34,888 nucleotides of DNA from Flavobacteriales bacterium (GCA_030729695.1 JANQWV010000018.1:1-34888), one strand, 5' to 3'. Shown: positions 1-9,286, numbered from the stretch's first letter. Translations and numbers: made by a program. The notes: a model not told the origin generated them from the letters alone.

Positions 1-1359
1 CCGAAAGGAAAAAATCAAAATTCAATGGCTCACCTTCCTGCCGAAAGCATAAAGGATTACGCAGCAGAAGATGCCGATGTAACGCTTCAACTCGCTGAAA
101 TTTTTCAACCTGAATTAGAAAAACAAGGAACCACTTCCGTTCTAGAAAACATTGAAACACCGCTCATTGAAGTGCTTGCGAATATGGAGTGGGAAGGTAT
201 TCGTGTAGACAAGGATTTCTTAAATGCGTACAGTGTTGAACTTGGCAAAGAGCTCGACATCATTGAAGAAAAAATTACGGAGCTCGCGGGTGAAAAATTC
301 AATCTCGATTCTCCAAAACAATTGGGCGTAATTCTTTTCGAAAAATTGAAAATAACAACTGAAATGAAGAAGACAAAAACCGGTCAATACAGCACCGGTG
401 AAGATGTCCTTCAGCGTTATTTACACAACCACGAAATTGTTCCGCTTATTCTCGATTATCGTGAATTGCGCAAATTAAAAAGCACCTATATCGACACCCT
501 TCCGAACATGATTAACTCAATCACCGGACGTGTGCACACGAACTTTATGCAAGCCGTTGCAGCAACGGGAAGATTGAGCAGCAATCAGCCGAATTTGCAG
601 AACATTCCTATTCGCACTTCTCGTGGAAAAGAAATCAGAAAGGCATTTGTTGCACGCGATGAAAATCACGTCTTAGTAAGCGCCGATTACTCCCAAGTTG
701 AGTTGCGCATTATTGCAGCATTAAGCGGAGATAAAAACATGATCGAAGCTTTTCAACAAGGTGAAGACATTCACAAAGCCACAGCTTCGAAGGTGTTCAA
801 CGTTCCGTTGGATGAAGTGACCAAAGACATGCGAAGCAAAGCGAAAGCGGTTAACTTCGGAATTATATACGGACAAGGTCCTTTCGGATTGGCGCAGCAA
901 TTGGGTATTTCAAGAACAGAAGCGAAGAACATCATTGAAGCGTATTACACGCAATTCGCGGCACTAAAGACCTACCAGCACCAAGCAGTTGAAGATTGCC
1001 GCTCAAGAGGATTCGTTGAAACCGTGCTCGGACGTAGACGCTTCCTTCCAGATATCAACTCTTCTAACGCCATCTCAAGAAGCTTCGCAGAGCGCAACGC
1101 GGTGAATGCACCCATACAAGGTTCAGCTGCCGATGTCATTAAAGTAGCCATGGTGAAAATTCAATCAGCATTGAAGAATGCTAATTTGAAAACAAGAATG
1201 GTACTTCAAGTTCACGATGAATTGCTCTTCGATACACCAAAGGAAGAAATTGAACAAGTCTTTGCACTCGTTAAGCATGAAATGGAAAACGCGGTAAAAC
1301 TTGCAGTTCCCTTAGATGTTGAGATTCAAGCAGGAAATAACTGGCTCGAGGCGCATTAA
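1..1359 (+). CDS. polA: DNA polymerase I, C-terminal part (5' end outside window)
   Basis: The reading frame is open from base 1 (PKGKNQNSMAHLP...), so the gene enters from the left and the ATG at 25 is internal. The first residues match the end of the 3'-5' exonuclease domain: the ExoIII Tyr-x3-Asp pattern is present in DYAAEDADVTLQL, so proofreading is probably intact. The polymerase domain follows with all three palm/finger motifs: motif A (DYSQVELR, near 685), motif B (KAKAVNFGIIYG, near 838) and motif C (LQVHDELLFD, near 1207). The product repairs DNA and removes Okazaki primers; the N-terminal 5'-nuclease domain would lie upstream of the window. No hairpin terminator follows, and the next gene has its own candidate -7 element. 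Confidence 0.97.
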   Translation, partial: PKGKNQNSMAHLPAESIKDYAAEDADVTLQLAEIFQPELEKQGTTSVLENIETPLIEVLANMEWEGIRVDKDFLNAYSVELGKELDIIEEKITELAGEKFNLDSPKQLGVILFEKLKITTEMKKTKTGQYSTGEDVLQRYLHNHEIVPLILDYRELRKLKSTYIDTLPNMINSITGRVHTNFMQAVAATGRLSSNQPNLQNIPIRTSRGKEIRKAFVARDENHVLVSADYSQVELRIIAALSGDKNMIEAFQQGEDIHKATASKVFNVPLDEVTKDMRSKAKAVNFGIIYGQGPFGLAQQLGISRTEAKNIIEAYYTQFAALKTYQHQAVEDCRSRGFVETVLGRRRFLPDINSSNAISRSFAERNAVNAPIQGSAADVIKVAMVKIQSALKNANLKTRMVLQVHDELLFDTPKEEIEQVFALVKHEMENAVKLAVPLDVEIQAGNNWLEAH

Positions 1360-1387
1360 TATCATTTTATTTGTTTTATATTGTAAC

Positions 1388-1395
1388 TATATTCG
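1388..1395 (+). promoter_or_regulatory. Candidate -7 element (TATATTCG) for the lipoprotein gene
   Basis: TATATTCG fits the TAnnTT(T/C)G pattern seen repeatedly in this window and close to the Bacteroidota consensus TAnnTTTG. A TTTG at 1370-1373 is only 14 bases upstream, shorter than the usual spacing, so the -33 assignment is weak. The start codon follows 43 bases downstream. Confidence 0.35.
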
Positions 1396-1438
1396 CATTA
1401 ACGCGTATCAATGTGCTCTAACTATTCAATTGGTTCAT

Positions 1439-2359
1439 ATGATTAAAAAATACCTCTCCCTCACTGCAATCGTCAGTGTGTGCATCGGCTCCATTACTCT
1501 GGTAGCCTGCGGCGGAAGCGACAACAAATCTGAAAACAAGGCTCCCCTTGAATCAGGCGCAACCGAATTAACAAACAAAGACGAGTTCTTTAAAGACCGC
1601 GAGCAAGCGTTGAAGCAAATCTTCTTCAGCATTCCTGCTCCTATTGAAATGGCCGACATGATTAAAGATGCCGGATTCAGCTTCGATAAAGCCATGTTGA
1701 ATTCAGTAGATAAAGTTTCGAAATACGTAGACGAAGAAAATCGTGCGATTAACCTTGGTATTTACGCTGCAGACTTAAGCTACAGCACGGTATTCGAGCA
1801 AAAGCAAGAGTCGGTAAATTACCTAGCGGCTTCGAAAACATTGGCAAGCGCATTGGGAATCGACGGAGCTTTGGATGAGAAATTCATGGAGCGCGTTCAA
1901 AAGAATCAAAACAACAAAGATTCTCTTCTAAGCTACGTGACCCTCTCATACCAGAACGTAAATGCATACTTAAAAGAAGGAAAGCGCACAGATGTGAGCG
2001 CTCTAATTGTTGCAGGCGCATGGGTTGAAACACTTTACCTGTCTACTCAATACGCTGGGAAGAAAGGTGAAAAGGCAATGAAACAACGTGTGGCAGAACA
2101 AACCTATTCGCTCAATCAACTTGTAAGTTATTTAAATCTTTTCGCAACCAGCGATCGCGTGAATCGCATGAAAGAGGATTTAACAAAACTTCAAACGATT
2201 TACAAAGATGTAATTGTTGTGAGTGGAGAAACGTCTGTTGATAAAGACAGCAACGGAGTAACTACCATTGGAAGCACAGAAACAGTTACCATGAGCGATG
2301 CTACACTAGCGAAAATCGCTGCAGAAACTGTTGTCATACGTAACAAATACATTCAATAA
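1439..2359 (+). CDS. Conserved Bacteroidota lipoprotein, function unknown
   Basis: The ATG at 1439 gives 306 residues. It is preferred because the protein then begins with a classical lipoprotein signal (MIKKYLS, hydrophobic stretch, lipobox LVAC with Cys24); longer versions would overlap polA. After the Cys comes a short polar linker (GGSDNKSENK), then a mostly helical, charged body with no catalytic motif I recognise. The text IPAPIEMADMIKDAG...NLGIYAADLSYS resembles, from memory, a widespread unnamed Bacteroidota lipoprotein family. The next gene follows 17 bases downstream, so the two are probably co-transcribed. Envelope location is supported; the function is not known. Confidence 0.85.
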   Translation: MIKKYLSLTAIVSVCIGSITLVACGGSDNKSENKAPLESGATELTNKDEFFKDREQALKQIFFSIPAPIEMADMIKDAGFSFDKAMLNSVDKVSKYVDEENRAINLGIYAADLSYSTVFEQKQESVNYLAASKTLASALGIDGALDEKFMERVQKNQNNKDSLLSYVTLSYQNVNAYLKEGKRTDVSALIVAGAWVETLYLSTQYAGKKGEKAMKQRVAEQTYSLNQLVSYLNLFATSDRVNRMKEDLTKLQTIYKDVIVVSGETSVDKDSNGVTTIGSTETVTMSDATLAKIAAETVVIRNKYIQ

Positions 2360-2376
2360 AAAATTCAGAAGATATC

Positions 2377-2802
2377 ATGAAAGCATATAAAATTCTCCTG
2401 TTCTTATTGGTCTTTATTCCCTCATTCGCTTCTGCGCAATGTAGACCTTTCACAAAAAATAAAGTTCTTCCAAAATTGAATGGGTACGTTCAAAACGACA
2501 GTTACAATTCAGCTCAGATGGCCCCAGGCGAAGAAGCTGAAATTATGGTCACCTTCTTTGGTGGTCGTGATTACCGCTTGCTTGTGGTTGCTCACCCTAT
2601 CCTTGGCGATGTTGAGTTCACTGTAAGCGATATCAACGGTAAGCAGATATACACCAACAAAGGCGCTCAAGACAAAGAAGCTTTTGAATTCAAAATGAAA
2701 AACACACAACAACTTGTTGTGAAGGTTAAAGTTCCTGAGCAAAAAGATGCCGTAGTTCAGCATATCGGCTGCATTAGCATCGTTTCGGGATTCAAACAGT
2801 AA
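2377..2802 (+). CDS. Small secreted protein, function unknown
   Basis: It has 141 residues with a clear N-terminal signal peptide (MKAYKILLFLLVFIPSFASAQ, cleavage expected after ASA or at Gln). The mature protein starts CRPFTKNKVLPKLNGYVQN and contains alternating hydrophobic strands (EIMVTFFGGRDYRLLVVAH, VEFTVSDINGKQIYTN, QLVVKVKV), suggesting a small beta-sandwich. Two cysteines (one at the mature N-terminus, one in HIGCISIV near the C-terminus) could form a disulfide. I recall unnamed Bacteroidota homologues beginning with similar CRxFTKK...PGEEAE text. It follows the lipoprotein gene by 17 bases and ends before a strong bidirectional terminator. Function unknown. Confidence 0.85.
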   Translation: MKAYKILLFLLVFIPSFASAQCRPFTKNKVLPKLNGYVQNDSYNSAQMAPGEEAEIMVTFFGGRDYRLLVVAHPILGDVEFTVSDINGKQIYTNKGAQDKEAFEFKMKNTQQLVVKVKVPEQKDAVVQHIGCISIVSGFKQ

Positions 2803-2819
2803 ACGAATCGACTTCAAGT

Positions 2820-2846
2820 AAAAAGCCGCTTAATCGCGGCTTTTTT
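2820..2846. terminator. Bidirectional intrinsic terminator
   Basis: AAAAAGCCGC, a 6-base loop, then GCGGCTTTTTT. The A-run on one side and T-run on the other let it serve both the plus-strand secreted protein gene (stop at 2802) and the minus-strand PAP2 gene (stop at 2852). It is wholly intergenic. Confidence 0.88.
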
Positions 2847-2851
2847 CATTT

Positions 2852-3502
2852 TTAAAAGGAAGGGTTAATAAGCACCCGAGTGTTCTTTTTCCTAGAATCC
2901 ATCTTTTTCCAAAACCAATTGTTGATGTGATATGAAGCAAAAGCGCTAGCAGTACCAATGAATGCGCCCGCTGCAACATCGGTCGGATAATGCGCCCCTA
3001 AATGCAAACGCGAGTACCCAATTCCGCAAGCATACATATACGCGGGAACAGCGATATACCATTTCGGTTTAGCCAACAAACAACTCGTGGCCCATTGAAA
3101 GGCAGAACTCGTATGTCCTGAAGGGAACGATAAACTTCCTGCATGGGTTTTCTTAAAGATTAAATCGCCGTGGGCTGTAAATGGACGTGGTCGCGCTATT
3201 ACATATTTCATTGCGATAGTAACAAATCCGTTCAAAGCTAATCCACCAGCCATACCCACAAACTGACGCTTCACGAATTCGTCCTTTTTCAAAACGCCTA
3301 CAGTTCCCACCAGTAGCGGAGTTCCGATTGTAACATAAGTAATGCTGTTTGTATAAGCTTCCCAAAACCGATCAGACTTCTCCGGACCACCGTTGATTTT
3401 CGCCAATAGATTCAAATCCCAAGCGGGTTGTCCATTCGACCTAAAACAAAAAAGCACCAAGAGCAAAACGAGCGCTTGGTGCTTTAAATGAAATTGTTGC
3501 AT
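2852..3502 (-). CDS. PAP2-superfamily membrane phosphatase
   Basis: A 216-residue protein with an N-terminal hydrophobic signal/anchor and several membrane segments. All three PAP2 signature motifs are intact: K99-x6-R106-P107, PSGH at 127-130 (catalytic His130), and SR at 164-165 with His171 and Asp175 (SRLHLGAHYPTD). Members dephosphorylate lipid phosphates such as undecaprenyl pyrophosphate, phosphatidylglycerol phosphate or lipid A at the periplasmic face; the substrate cannot be read from sequence. The start codon overlaps the sdhB stop by one base (TAATG on the minus strand), so translation is probably coupled to sdhB, although no functional link to succinate oxidation is known. Confidence 0.9.
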   Translation of the reverse strand: MQQFHLKHQALVLLLVLFCFRSNGQPAWDLNLLAKINGGPEKSDRFWEAYTNSITYVTIGTPLLVGTVGVLKKDEFVKRQFVGMAGGLALNGFVTIAMKYVIARPRPFTAHGDLIFKKTHAGSLSFPSGHTSSAFQWATSCLLAKPKWYIAVPAYMYACGIGYSRLHLGAHYPTDVAAGAFIGTASAFASYHINNWFWKKMDSRKKNTRVLINPSF

Positions 3503-4269
3503 TAATTCTCTGGTTTCACACTCGCAGAAAGGTACTCTCTGTTCATGCGGGCGATGTTTTCAATGCTAATACTTTTCGGACATTGAACTTCACAAGCACC
3601 AATGTTGCTGCAATTTCCAAATCCCTCAGCATCCATTTGCTTCACCATATTCAACACACGCTCTTTGCGCTCTGGATGTCCTTGTGGTAACAACGCGAAT
3701 TGAGAAACTTTCGCACTCACGAACAGCATAGCAGAACTATTCGGACAAGTCGCTACGCAAGCACCACATCCAATACAAGTTGCCGCGTCGAACGCCTTAT
3801 CTGCATCGTCTTTCGGAATAGGAATCGCATTCGCGTCCATGGTTCTTCCTGAAGTATTTACAGAAACGAATCCACCCGATTGTATAATACGATCGAACGC
3901 TGCGCGATCTACCATCAAATCCTTCACCACTGGGAAACCTTCAGCTCTCCACGGTTCAATGTAAATGGTGTCACCGTCTTTGAACGAACGCATGTGCAAT
4001 TGACAAGTGGTTACACCGCGGTTTGGACCGTGCGCTTCACCGTTGATGAACATGCTGCACATTCCACAAATACCTTCACGGCAATCGTGGTCAAACGCAA
4101 TAGCATCTTCACCCTTGCGAATTATTTGCTCATTCAACATGTCAATCATTTCTAAGAAAGACATATCCGGAGATACACCGCCCAATTGGTAGGTCTCCAT
4201 TTTTCCAGCAGCAGTGCTGTTGGACTGACGCCAAACTTTTAGCGTAAGGTTCATGTTTCCGTTGCTCAT
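3502..4269 (-). CDS. sdhB: Succinate dehydrogenase/fumarate reductase iron-sulfur subunit
   Basis: A 255-residue subunit that passes electrons from the flavoprotein to quinone. The N-terminal ferredoxin-like domain carries the [2Fe-2S] ligands C63, C68, C71 and C89 (CREGICGMC...C). The C-terminal domain has [12 protein letters not shown] at 165-176 and [12 protein letters not shown] at 220-231, supplying the [4Fe-4S] and [3Fe-4S] clusters. Together with a single five-helix cytochrome subunit this is the type B arrangement, used with menaquinone. It lies one base after sdhA and overlaps the PAP2 gene, so the whole run reads as one operon. Confidence 0.97.
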   Translation of the reverse strand: MSNGNMNLTLKVWRQSNSTAAGKMETYQLGGVSPDMSFLEMIDMLNEQIIRKGEDAIAFDHDCREGICGMCSMFINGEAHGPNRGVTTCQLHMRSFKDGDTIYIEPWRAEGFPVVKDLMVDRAAFDRIIQSGGFVSVNTSGRTMDANAIPIPKDDADKAFDAATCIGCGACVATCPNSSAMLFVSAKVSQFALLPQGHPERKERVLNMVKQMDAEGFGNCSNIGACEVQCPKSISIENIARMNREYLSASVKPEN

Positions 4270-4270
4270 C

Positions 4271-6271
4271 TTATTTGTATGATCGTTGTTGAACTTTAAT
4301 GTTTTCGTAATTCAAATCTTCCTTATTCAATTTAGGGGCTGAAGGATCACCAGAAAATTCCCAAGCAGCTACATAGCTATACTTATCGTCTACACGCAAT
4401 GCCTCACCTTCTTCGGTTTGGAATTCTTCACGGAAGTGACCACCGCATGATTCGTTACGATCCAATGCATCTAAACACATTAACTCACCTAACTCAATGA
4501 AGTCGGCAACACGTGTTGCTTTCTCCAATTCAGTATTTACGCCAGTCATTCCTCCCGGAACTTTTACATTCTTATAAAAATCTTCACGAATCTTACGAAC
4601 CTCAGAAATAGCGAACTCTAGACCTTCTTTGCTTCGCGCCATTCCGCAATAGTCCCAAATAATCTTACCCAATTTCTTGTGGTAAGTATCTACGGTTTCA
4701 GTTCCTGTTGTCTTGAAGAATCCAGCTAATCTTTCCTTAACAGCTTTCTCCGCTTCTTGGAATTCAGGAGTGTTGGTTGAAATAGCACCTGTGCTAATTT
4801 CATCTGCCAAGTAATTTCCAATTGTATATGGAAGTACGAAATATCCGTCTGCCAATCCTTGCATTAATGCCGATGCACCTAAACGGTTAGCACCGTGATC
4901 ACTGAAGTTCGCTTCACCACAAGCATAACAACCTGTTACAGTAGTCATCAATTCATAGTCAACCCACAATCCACCCATTGTGTAGTGAACTGCCGGATAA
5001 ATCATCATTGGAGTCTTGTATGGGTTCTCAGCTACGATCTGCTCGTACATCTGGAACAAGTTTCCGTATTTCGCTTCTACCACTTTCGTTCCTAATTCAC
5101 GAATCTGATCTTCCGATGCGTTGTGCAATCCTTGAACGGTTGCAGCCGTTTTACCGTAACGCATAATTGCAGAAGCAAAATCTAAATAAACCGCTTCGCC
5201 TGTTGCATTCACTCCGAATCCAGCATCGCAACGCTCTTTCGCAGCTCGTGACGCAACATCGCGAGGAACCAAGTTTCCGAAAGCAGGGTAACGACGCTCT
5301 AAGTAATAATCACGACGCTCTTCTGGAAGATCGGTTGGTTTTAATTTTTTCGCGCGAATAGCTTCCGCATCTTCTTTGTGAAGCGGAACCCAAATACGTC
5401 CGTCGTTACGCAACGACTCAGACATTAATGTCAATTTAGACTGATGGTCGCCACTTACTGGAATACATGTTGGGTGAATTTGTGTGAAGCAAGCATTCGC
5501 AAACGCAGCACCTTTGCGGTGTGCGCGCCATGCAGCCGTAACATTTGATCCCATTGCATTTGTTGAAAGGAAAAATACGTTTCCGTATCCACCTGTACAC
5601 AACACAACTGCATGTCCACTGTGACTTTCAATTTCACCCGTAACCATGTTACGAGCAATGATACCTCTCGCCTTTCCGTCTACAACAACCAAATCCATCA
5701 TCTCATGGCGGTTGTACAACTTCACATTTCCTTTACCAATCTGACGGCTTAACGCTGAGTATGCACCCAACAAAAGCTGTTGTCCGGTTTGTCCTTTCGC
5801 ATAAAAAGTACGAGAAACCTGCGTTCCACCGAACGAACGGTTGTCCAACAACCCGCCGTAATCGCGAGCAAACGGAACACCTTGCGCAACACATTGGTCA
5901 ATGATGCTCGCGCTTACTTCAGCCAAACGATGAACGTTTGCTTCACGTGAGCGGTAGTCACCACCTTTAATGGTATCGTAGAACAAACGATAAGTGCTAT
6001 CACCATCGTTCATGTAATTCTTCGCAGCATTAATACCACCTTGTGCGGCAATAGAGTGCGCGCGGCGCGGACTATCTTGAAAGCAAAAAGCTTTCACTTT
6101 ATAACCCATTTCTGCTAAAGAAGCTGCAGCAGAAGAACCAGCTAAACCGGTTCCAACTACAATCACTTCAATGTTTCTTTTGTTCGAAGGGTTAACCAAA
6201 CGAACTGAACTTTTATACTTGGTCCACTTTTGATCAAGTGGCCCTTCTGGAATTCTAGCTTCTAACTTCAT
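4271..6271 (-). CDS. sdhA: Succinate dehydrogenase/fumarate reductase flavoprotein subunit
   Basis: A 666-residue FAD protein that oxidises succinate to fumarate on the cytoplasmic side of the inner membrane. The Rossmann motif [12 protein letters not shown] lies around residues 38-49, and [10 protein letters not shown] around 70-79 contains the His (about 72) expected to bind FAD covalently. [11 protein letters not shown] and [11 protein letters not shown] match the substrate and FAD contacts of the family. Length matches the long Bacteroidota form. The gene lies 22 bases after sdhC and 1 base before sdhB, in the order sdhC-sdhA-sdhB. No frameshift or missing motif is seen. Confidence 0.97.
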   Translation of the reverse strand: MKLEARIPEGPLDQKWTKYKSSVRLVNPSNKRNIEVIVVGTGLAGSSAAASLAEMGYKVKAFCFQDSPRRAHSIAAQGGINAAKNYMNDGDSTYRLFYDTIKGGDYRSREANVHRLAEVSASIIDQCVAQGVPFARDYGGLLDNRSFGGTQVSRTFYAKGQTGQQLLLGAYSALSRQIGKGNVKLYNRHEMMDLVVVDGKARGIIARNMVTGEIESHSGHAVVLCTGGYGNVFFLSTNAMGSNVTAAWRAHRKGAAFANACFTQIHPTCIPVSGDHQSKLTLMSESLRNDGRIWVPLHKEDAEAIRAKKLKPTDLPEERRDYYLERRYPAFGNLVPRDVASRAAKERCDAGFGVNATGEAVYLDFASAIMRYGKTAATVQGLHNASEDQIRELGTKVVEAKYGNLFQMYEQIVAENPYKTPMMIYPAVHYTMGGLWVDYELMTTVTGCYACGEANFSDHGANRLGASALMQGLADGYFVLPYTIGNYLADEISTGAISTNTPEFQEAEKAVKERLAGFFKTTGTETVDTYHKKLGKIIWDYCGMARSKEGLEFAISEVRKIREDFYKNVKVPGGMTGVNTELEKATRVADFIELGELMCLDALDRNESCGGHFREEFQTEEGEALRVDDKYSYVAAWEFSGDPSAPKLNKEDLNYENIKVQQRSYK

Positions 6272-6293
6272 TGGAAGTAAATTTTAATCCGAA

Positions 6294-6980
6294 TTATTTA
6301 ACCCAACCTAAGTACATCGCAACTGGCATAGATGCGAACAATACTGAAATCACAACAGAAAATACAGATCCCGCTAATTCAATGGTTGAAGCGTATTTTC
6401 TATGGTTCAATCCTAATGATTGAAATGCGCTTCTGAAGCCATGGTACAAATGCCAGAACAAGGAAAAACATCCAAGTAAATAAATGACTACAGCTACTGG
6501 GTTTTGAAACACCAATAACATTTCAGCAAATAAATTCTCGTGCATTACACCATCGATCTTCACGTGACTCGGTTCTACTGATAATCCTGTAATACGCGTC
6601 TTCAACCAAAAATCTTTCAAGTGAATCACTAAGAAAATAAGAATCAATGTTCCCAACAAAGCCATGCTTCTTGAATACCAAGTGCTGCTTGCAGATGGTT
6701 TGTTGTAAGCATACTTAATTGGACGTGCCTTACGGTTTTGGAAGTAAAGCATCAATCCGTCTACGATATGTAAAATCAATCCCAAGAACAAACCAATTTC
6801 CATGGTTCGCACGATTAGGTTGGTTCCCATAAAATGTCCCCATTCGTTGAAGGTTTCCCCTCCATCGTTGAAGAATATCATAGCGTTAATTCCTGCGTGA
6901 ACGACTAGGAATGAAATAAGGAACAAGCCTGTTGCGGCCATCCAATATTTCTTAATAAGTGATGATGTAAAAAGACCCAT
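6294..6980 (-). CDS. sdhC: Succinate dehydrogenase cytochrome b subunit (type B)
   Basis: Starting at the ATG at 6980 gives 228 residues (MGLFTSSLIKKYWMAATG...). A longer version would need a TTG at 7037 and add residues not typical of the family. Five hydrophobic segments are visible (YWMAATGLFLISFLVVH; TMEIGLFLGLILHIV; LLGTLILIFLVIHL; AVVIYLLGCFSLFWHLYH; VFSVVISVLFASMPVAMYL), with histidines inside several of them suited to ligate two b hemes. This matches the single-anchor, di-heme type B enzymes that reduce menaquinone. It is the first gene of the sdhCAB-PAP2 operon, with a candidate promoter about 20 bases upstream. Confidence 0.93.
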   Translation of the reverse strand: MGLFTSSLIKKYWMAATGLFLISFLVVHAGINAMIFFNDGGETFNEWGHFMGTNLIVRTMEIGLFLGLILHIVDGLMLYFQNRKARPIKYAYNKPSASSTWYSRSMALLGTLILIFLVIHLKDFWLKTRITGLSVEPSHVKIDGVMHENLFAEMLLVFQNPVAVVIYLLGCFSLFWHLYHGFRSAFQSLGLNHRKYASTIELAGSVFSVVISVLFASMPVAMYLGWVK

Positions 6981-7001
6981 GTTGGTTTTTGTTTTGCTGT
7001 G

Positions 7002-7030
7002 CGAAAATACAATTGGAATGCGTTCTACAA
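7002..7030 (-). promoter_or_regulatory. Candidate promoter of the sdhCAB operon
   Basis: On the minus strand a TTG (7030-7028), an 18-base spacer and TATTTTCG (7009-7002) lie 21 bases before the sdhC ATG. The same TATTTTCG box precedes rplM. A second -7-like box, TAATTTTG at 7042-7035, lies slightly further upstream. Confidence 0.5.
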
Positions 7031-7083
7031 CCGACAAAATTATTTAGAATTTGTTCAAATAATAAATGTCTCGAAACGCCAAT

Positions 7084-7113
7084 AAAAAAGGGCCGTCCGA
7101 AGACAGCCCTTTT
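7084..7113 (-). terminator. Intrinsic terminator of the ribosomal protein/tsf operon
   Basis: The stem pairs AAAAGGGC with GCCCTTTT, then one C/A mismatch, then GTC with GAC around a CGAA loop. On the minus strand it ends in a run of T. It lies 20 bases after the tsf stop and before the sdhC promoter, separating the two operons. Confidence 0.85.
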
Positions 7114-7133
7114 CGTTTCTAATTCAAAATGAA

Positions 7134-7958
7134 TTATAGTCCGCTGCGTAAGAAACCAGAGATAGACAAATCTTTATCTACTGACTTCACGTATTGACCA
7201 ACAGTTAATTTGCTGTCCTTGATGAATTCTTGATTCACCAAAGTAGTTTCTTTAAACCACTTGTTCAAACGACCCATTGCAATTTTCTCAGCCATATCCG
7301 CAGGTTTACCTTCGTTGATAGCTAATTCTTTTCCAATTTCGATTTCTTTTTGTTTCAATTCTTCTGGAACTGAAGTCTCATCCAACGCTACTGGAGCCAT
7401 AGCTGCAGTTTGCATAGCAACATCTTTCGCAACATCTGCAGAAGTTTCTTTGTTGAAACCTACGATAGAAGCCAATTTGTTACCTGGGTGGTTGTAGCAA
7501 TAAACGAATCCAGCGTTGATTTGTGATGCTGTCGACAAATCAATTTTTTCTCCGATCTTACCAATCTCTTCAGTAATTTTTTCTTCAATAGTTAAAGAAG
7601 TTCCAGGGTAAGTTAACGCCTTAACTGCTTCTGGGCTGTTCGCATTGTTTGCGATAGCTGCATCCAAAATACTGTTTGCGAAAGTTACGAAACCGTCGTT
7701 CTTCGCTACGAAATCTGTTTCGCAGTTCAATACGATAATGTAACCGCTGGTGTTGTCTGCGCTAGCTTTAGCTAAAACAACTCCTTCTGTTGCATCGCGA
7801 TCTCCGCGGCTTGCAGCCACTTTTTGACCTTTTTTACGAAGCAATTCAACTGCCTTTTCGAAATCACCTTCCGCTTCGGTAAGTGCTTTCTTGCAATCCA
7901 TCATACCCGCACCAGTCATGGTACGAAGCTTATTTACATCTGCTGCTGTAATATTCAT
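7134..7958 (-). CDS. tsf: Translation elongation factor Ts
   Basis: A 274-residue EF-Ts, the guanine nucleotide exchange factor for EF-Tu. The N-terminal UBA-like domain (MNITAADVNKLRTMTGAGMMDCKKALTEAEGD) and the conserved TDFVAKND motif of the core that inserts into EF-Tu are both present, followed by the duplicated core and coiled-coil region. It lies 27 bases after rpsB and is the last gene of rplM-rpsI-rpsB-tsf, closed by a strong terminator. Confidence 0.98.
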   Translation of the reverse strand: MNITAADVNKLRTMTGAGMMDCKKALTEAEGDFEKAVELLRKKGQKVAASRGDRDATEGVVLAKASADNTSGYIIVLNCETDFVAKNDGFVTFANSILDAAIANNANSPEAVKALTYPGTSLTIEEKITEEIGKIGEKIDLSTASQINAGFVYCYNHPGNKLASIVGFNKETSADVAKDVAMQTAAMAPVALDETSVPEELKQKEIEIGKELAINEGKPADMAEKIAMGRLNKWFKETTLVNQEFIKDSKLTVGQYVKSVDKDLSISGFLRSGL

Positions 7959-7985
7959 GATTCAATAAATTAATTCGTTAAAAAA

Positions 7986-8765
7986 TTAAGCCTTTGGCGT
8001 ACGCTTGCGTGTAGCTGGCTTTCTATCTTCCTTCTTTTCAGCTGTTGCTGGAACTTCTTCACCTTTATCCTTGTCTACTTTACGATCAGCCAGTCCTTCT
8101 GCGATAGCTTCAATAGCTACATCCAAAATTTTGCTGATAGATTTTGTAGCATCGTCGTTCGCTGGAATAGCGAAATCGATTTTACGAGGATCGCTGTTGG
8201 TATCAACCATTGCGAAAACTGGGATACCCAAACGCATTGCTTCAGCAACTGCGATGTGTTCTTTCATTACATCAATAACGAATAATGCAGCAGGAACACG
8301 GTTCATGTCTGCAATAGAACCTAAGTTCTTACGCATTTTAGTAACAGTACGAGTCATTTGAAGACGCTCTCTCTTGCTCATGGTAGCAGCAGTTCCGTCA
8401 GCTTCCATCTTCTCGATAGAAGTCATTTTACGAACCGCCTTACGAATGGTAACGAAGTTCGTTAACATTCCACCAGGCCAACGCTCTACTACGAAAGGCA
8501 TTCCGATAGCGCTTACTTTTTCAGCAACGATATCTTTCGCTTGTTTCTTGGTAGCAACGAAAAGGATTTTCTTTCCAGATTTTGCGATTTGACGCATTGC
8601 ATTGCAAGCTTCATCAAGCTTAACAATTGTCTTGTTCAAATCAATAATGTGAATTCCTTTTTTCTCTCCGAAGATATACGGAGCCATGTTTGGATTCCAT
8701 TTGCGGCTAAGGTGTCCGAAGTGTACTCCGGCATCTAGCAATTCATCAAAAGTAACTTTTGCCAT
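7986..8765 (-). CDS. rpsB: 30S ribosomal protein S2
   Basis: 259 residues starting MAKVTFDELLDAGVHFGHLSRKWNPNMAPYIFG, the typical S2 N-terminus; motifs FVATKKQAKDIV and RWPGGMLTNF are intact. The C-terminal 30 residues form a charged Lys/Glu/Arg tail (KGEEVPATAEKKEDRKPATRKRTPKA). S2 binds late to the 30S head platform and needs S1 or its equivalent nearby. The 125-base leader before this gene contains a two-tier hairpin (separate entry) that could regulate rpsB-tsf expression. Confidence 0.98.
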   Translation of the reverse strand: MAKVTFDELLDAGVHFGHLSRKWNPNMAPYIFGEKKGIHIIDLNKTIVKLDEACNAMRQIAKSGKKILFVATKKQAKDIVAEKVSAIGMPFVVERWPGGMLTNFVTIRKAVRKMTSIEKMEADGTAATMSKRERLQMTRTVTKMRKNLGSIADMNRVPAALFVIDVMKEHIAVAEAMRLGIPVFAMVDTNSDPRKIDFAIPANDDATKSISKILDVAIEAIAEGLADRKVDKDKGEEVPATAEKKEDRKPATRKRTPKA

Positions 8766-8801
8766 TTTTTATTTTATTCTTGTTTACGTTCTCTAAAAGT
8801 C

Positions 8802-8842
8802 AACTCCAAAGTAGCCATACCGAAATATGAGTCTTTGGAGTT
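8802..8842 (-). promoter_or_regulatory. Structured RNA leader upstream of rpsB
   Basis: On the minus strand a perfect 10-bp stem (AACTCCAAAG with CTTTGGAGTT), a small asymmetric internal loop (ACT/GCTA), a second 4-bp stem (CATA/TATG) and a TTTCGG loop are predicted by eye. It begins 36 bases before the rpsB ATG, within the 125-base gap after rpsI. No T-run follows, so it is unlikely to be a terminator. It may be an autoregulatory leader bound by S2 or another ribosomal protein, or an RNA processing site; the function is inferred. Confidence 0.5.
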
Positions 8843-8890
8843 TGGATGCTAAACAAGCCCGATAAAGCTTTCCAAAAAATTCTCCAGCGA

Positions 8891-9286
8891 TTAACGCTTA
8901 GAGAACTGGAAGCGTGCACGAGCCTTACGTTGACCGAACTTCTTACGTTCAACCATACGAGGATCACGAGTGGTAAGACCTTCAGCTTTCAAAGCTGGCT
9001 TCCAATCGGGATTAAGTTCAATTAATGCTTTGCTGATCGCTAAACGAACGGCTTCAGCTTGACCGGTGATTCCACCGCCGTCAATGTTCGCTTTGAAATC
9101 ATACTTCCCTTCGTTTCCGGTAAGGATGAAAGGTTGGTTAACGCGGTACTGAAGTACCAACGTTGGAAAATAATGTGCGTAATCTTTTCCGTTGATTTCA
9201 AATTTACCTGTTCCTTCTGAAAGGTAAACACGTGCTACTGCGGTCTTACGACGACCTGAAGTATTGGTATATTGCGTAGTTGCCAT
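8891..9286 (-). CDS. rpsI: 30S ribosomal protein S9
   Basis: 131 residues beginning MATTQYTNTSGRRKTAVARVYLSEGTGKFEINGK and ending FGQRKARARFQFSKR. The invariant basic C-terminal tail ending in Lys-Arg reaches the P-site tRNA in the ribosome. It follows rplM by 8 bases, the standard rplM-rpsI pairing. No anomalies are seen. Confidence 0.98.
   Translation of the reverse strand: MATTQYTNTSGRRKTAVARVYLSEGTGKFEINGKDYAHYFPTLVLQYRVNQPFILTGNEGKYDFKANIDGGGITGQAEAVRLAISKALIELNPDWKPALKAEGLTTRDPRMVERKKFGQRKARARFQFSKR

Noticed and set aside
6981-7037. Upstream TTG start for sdhC
   Set aside because: The added residues are translated promoter sequence (the TATTTTCG box lies inside it).
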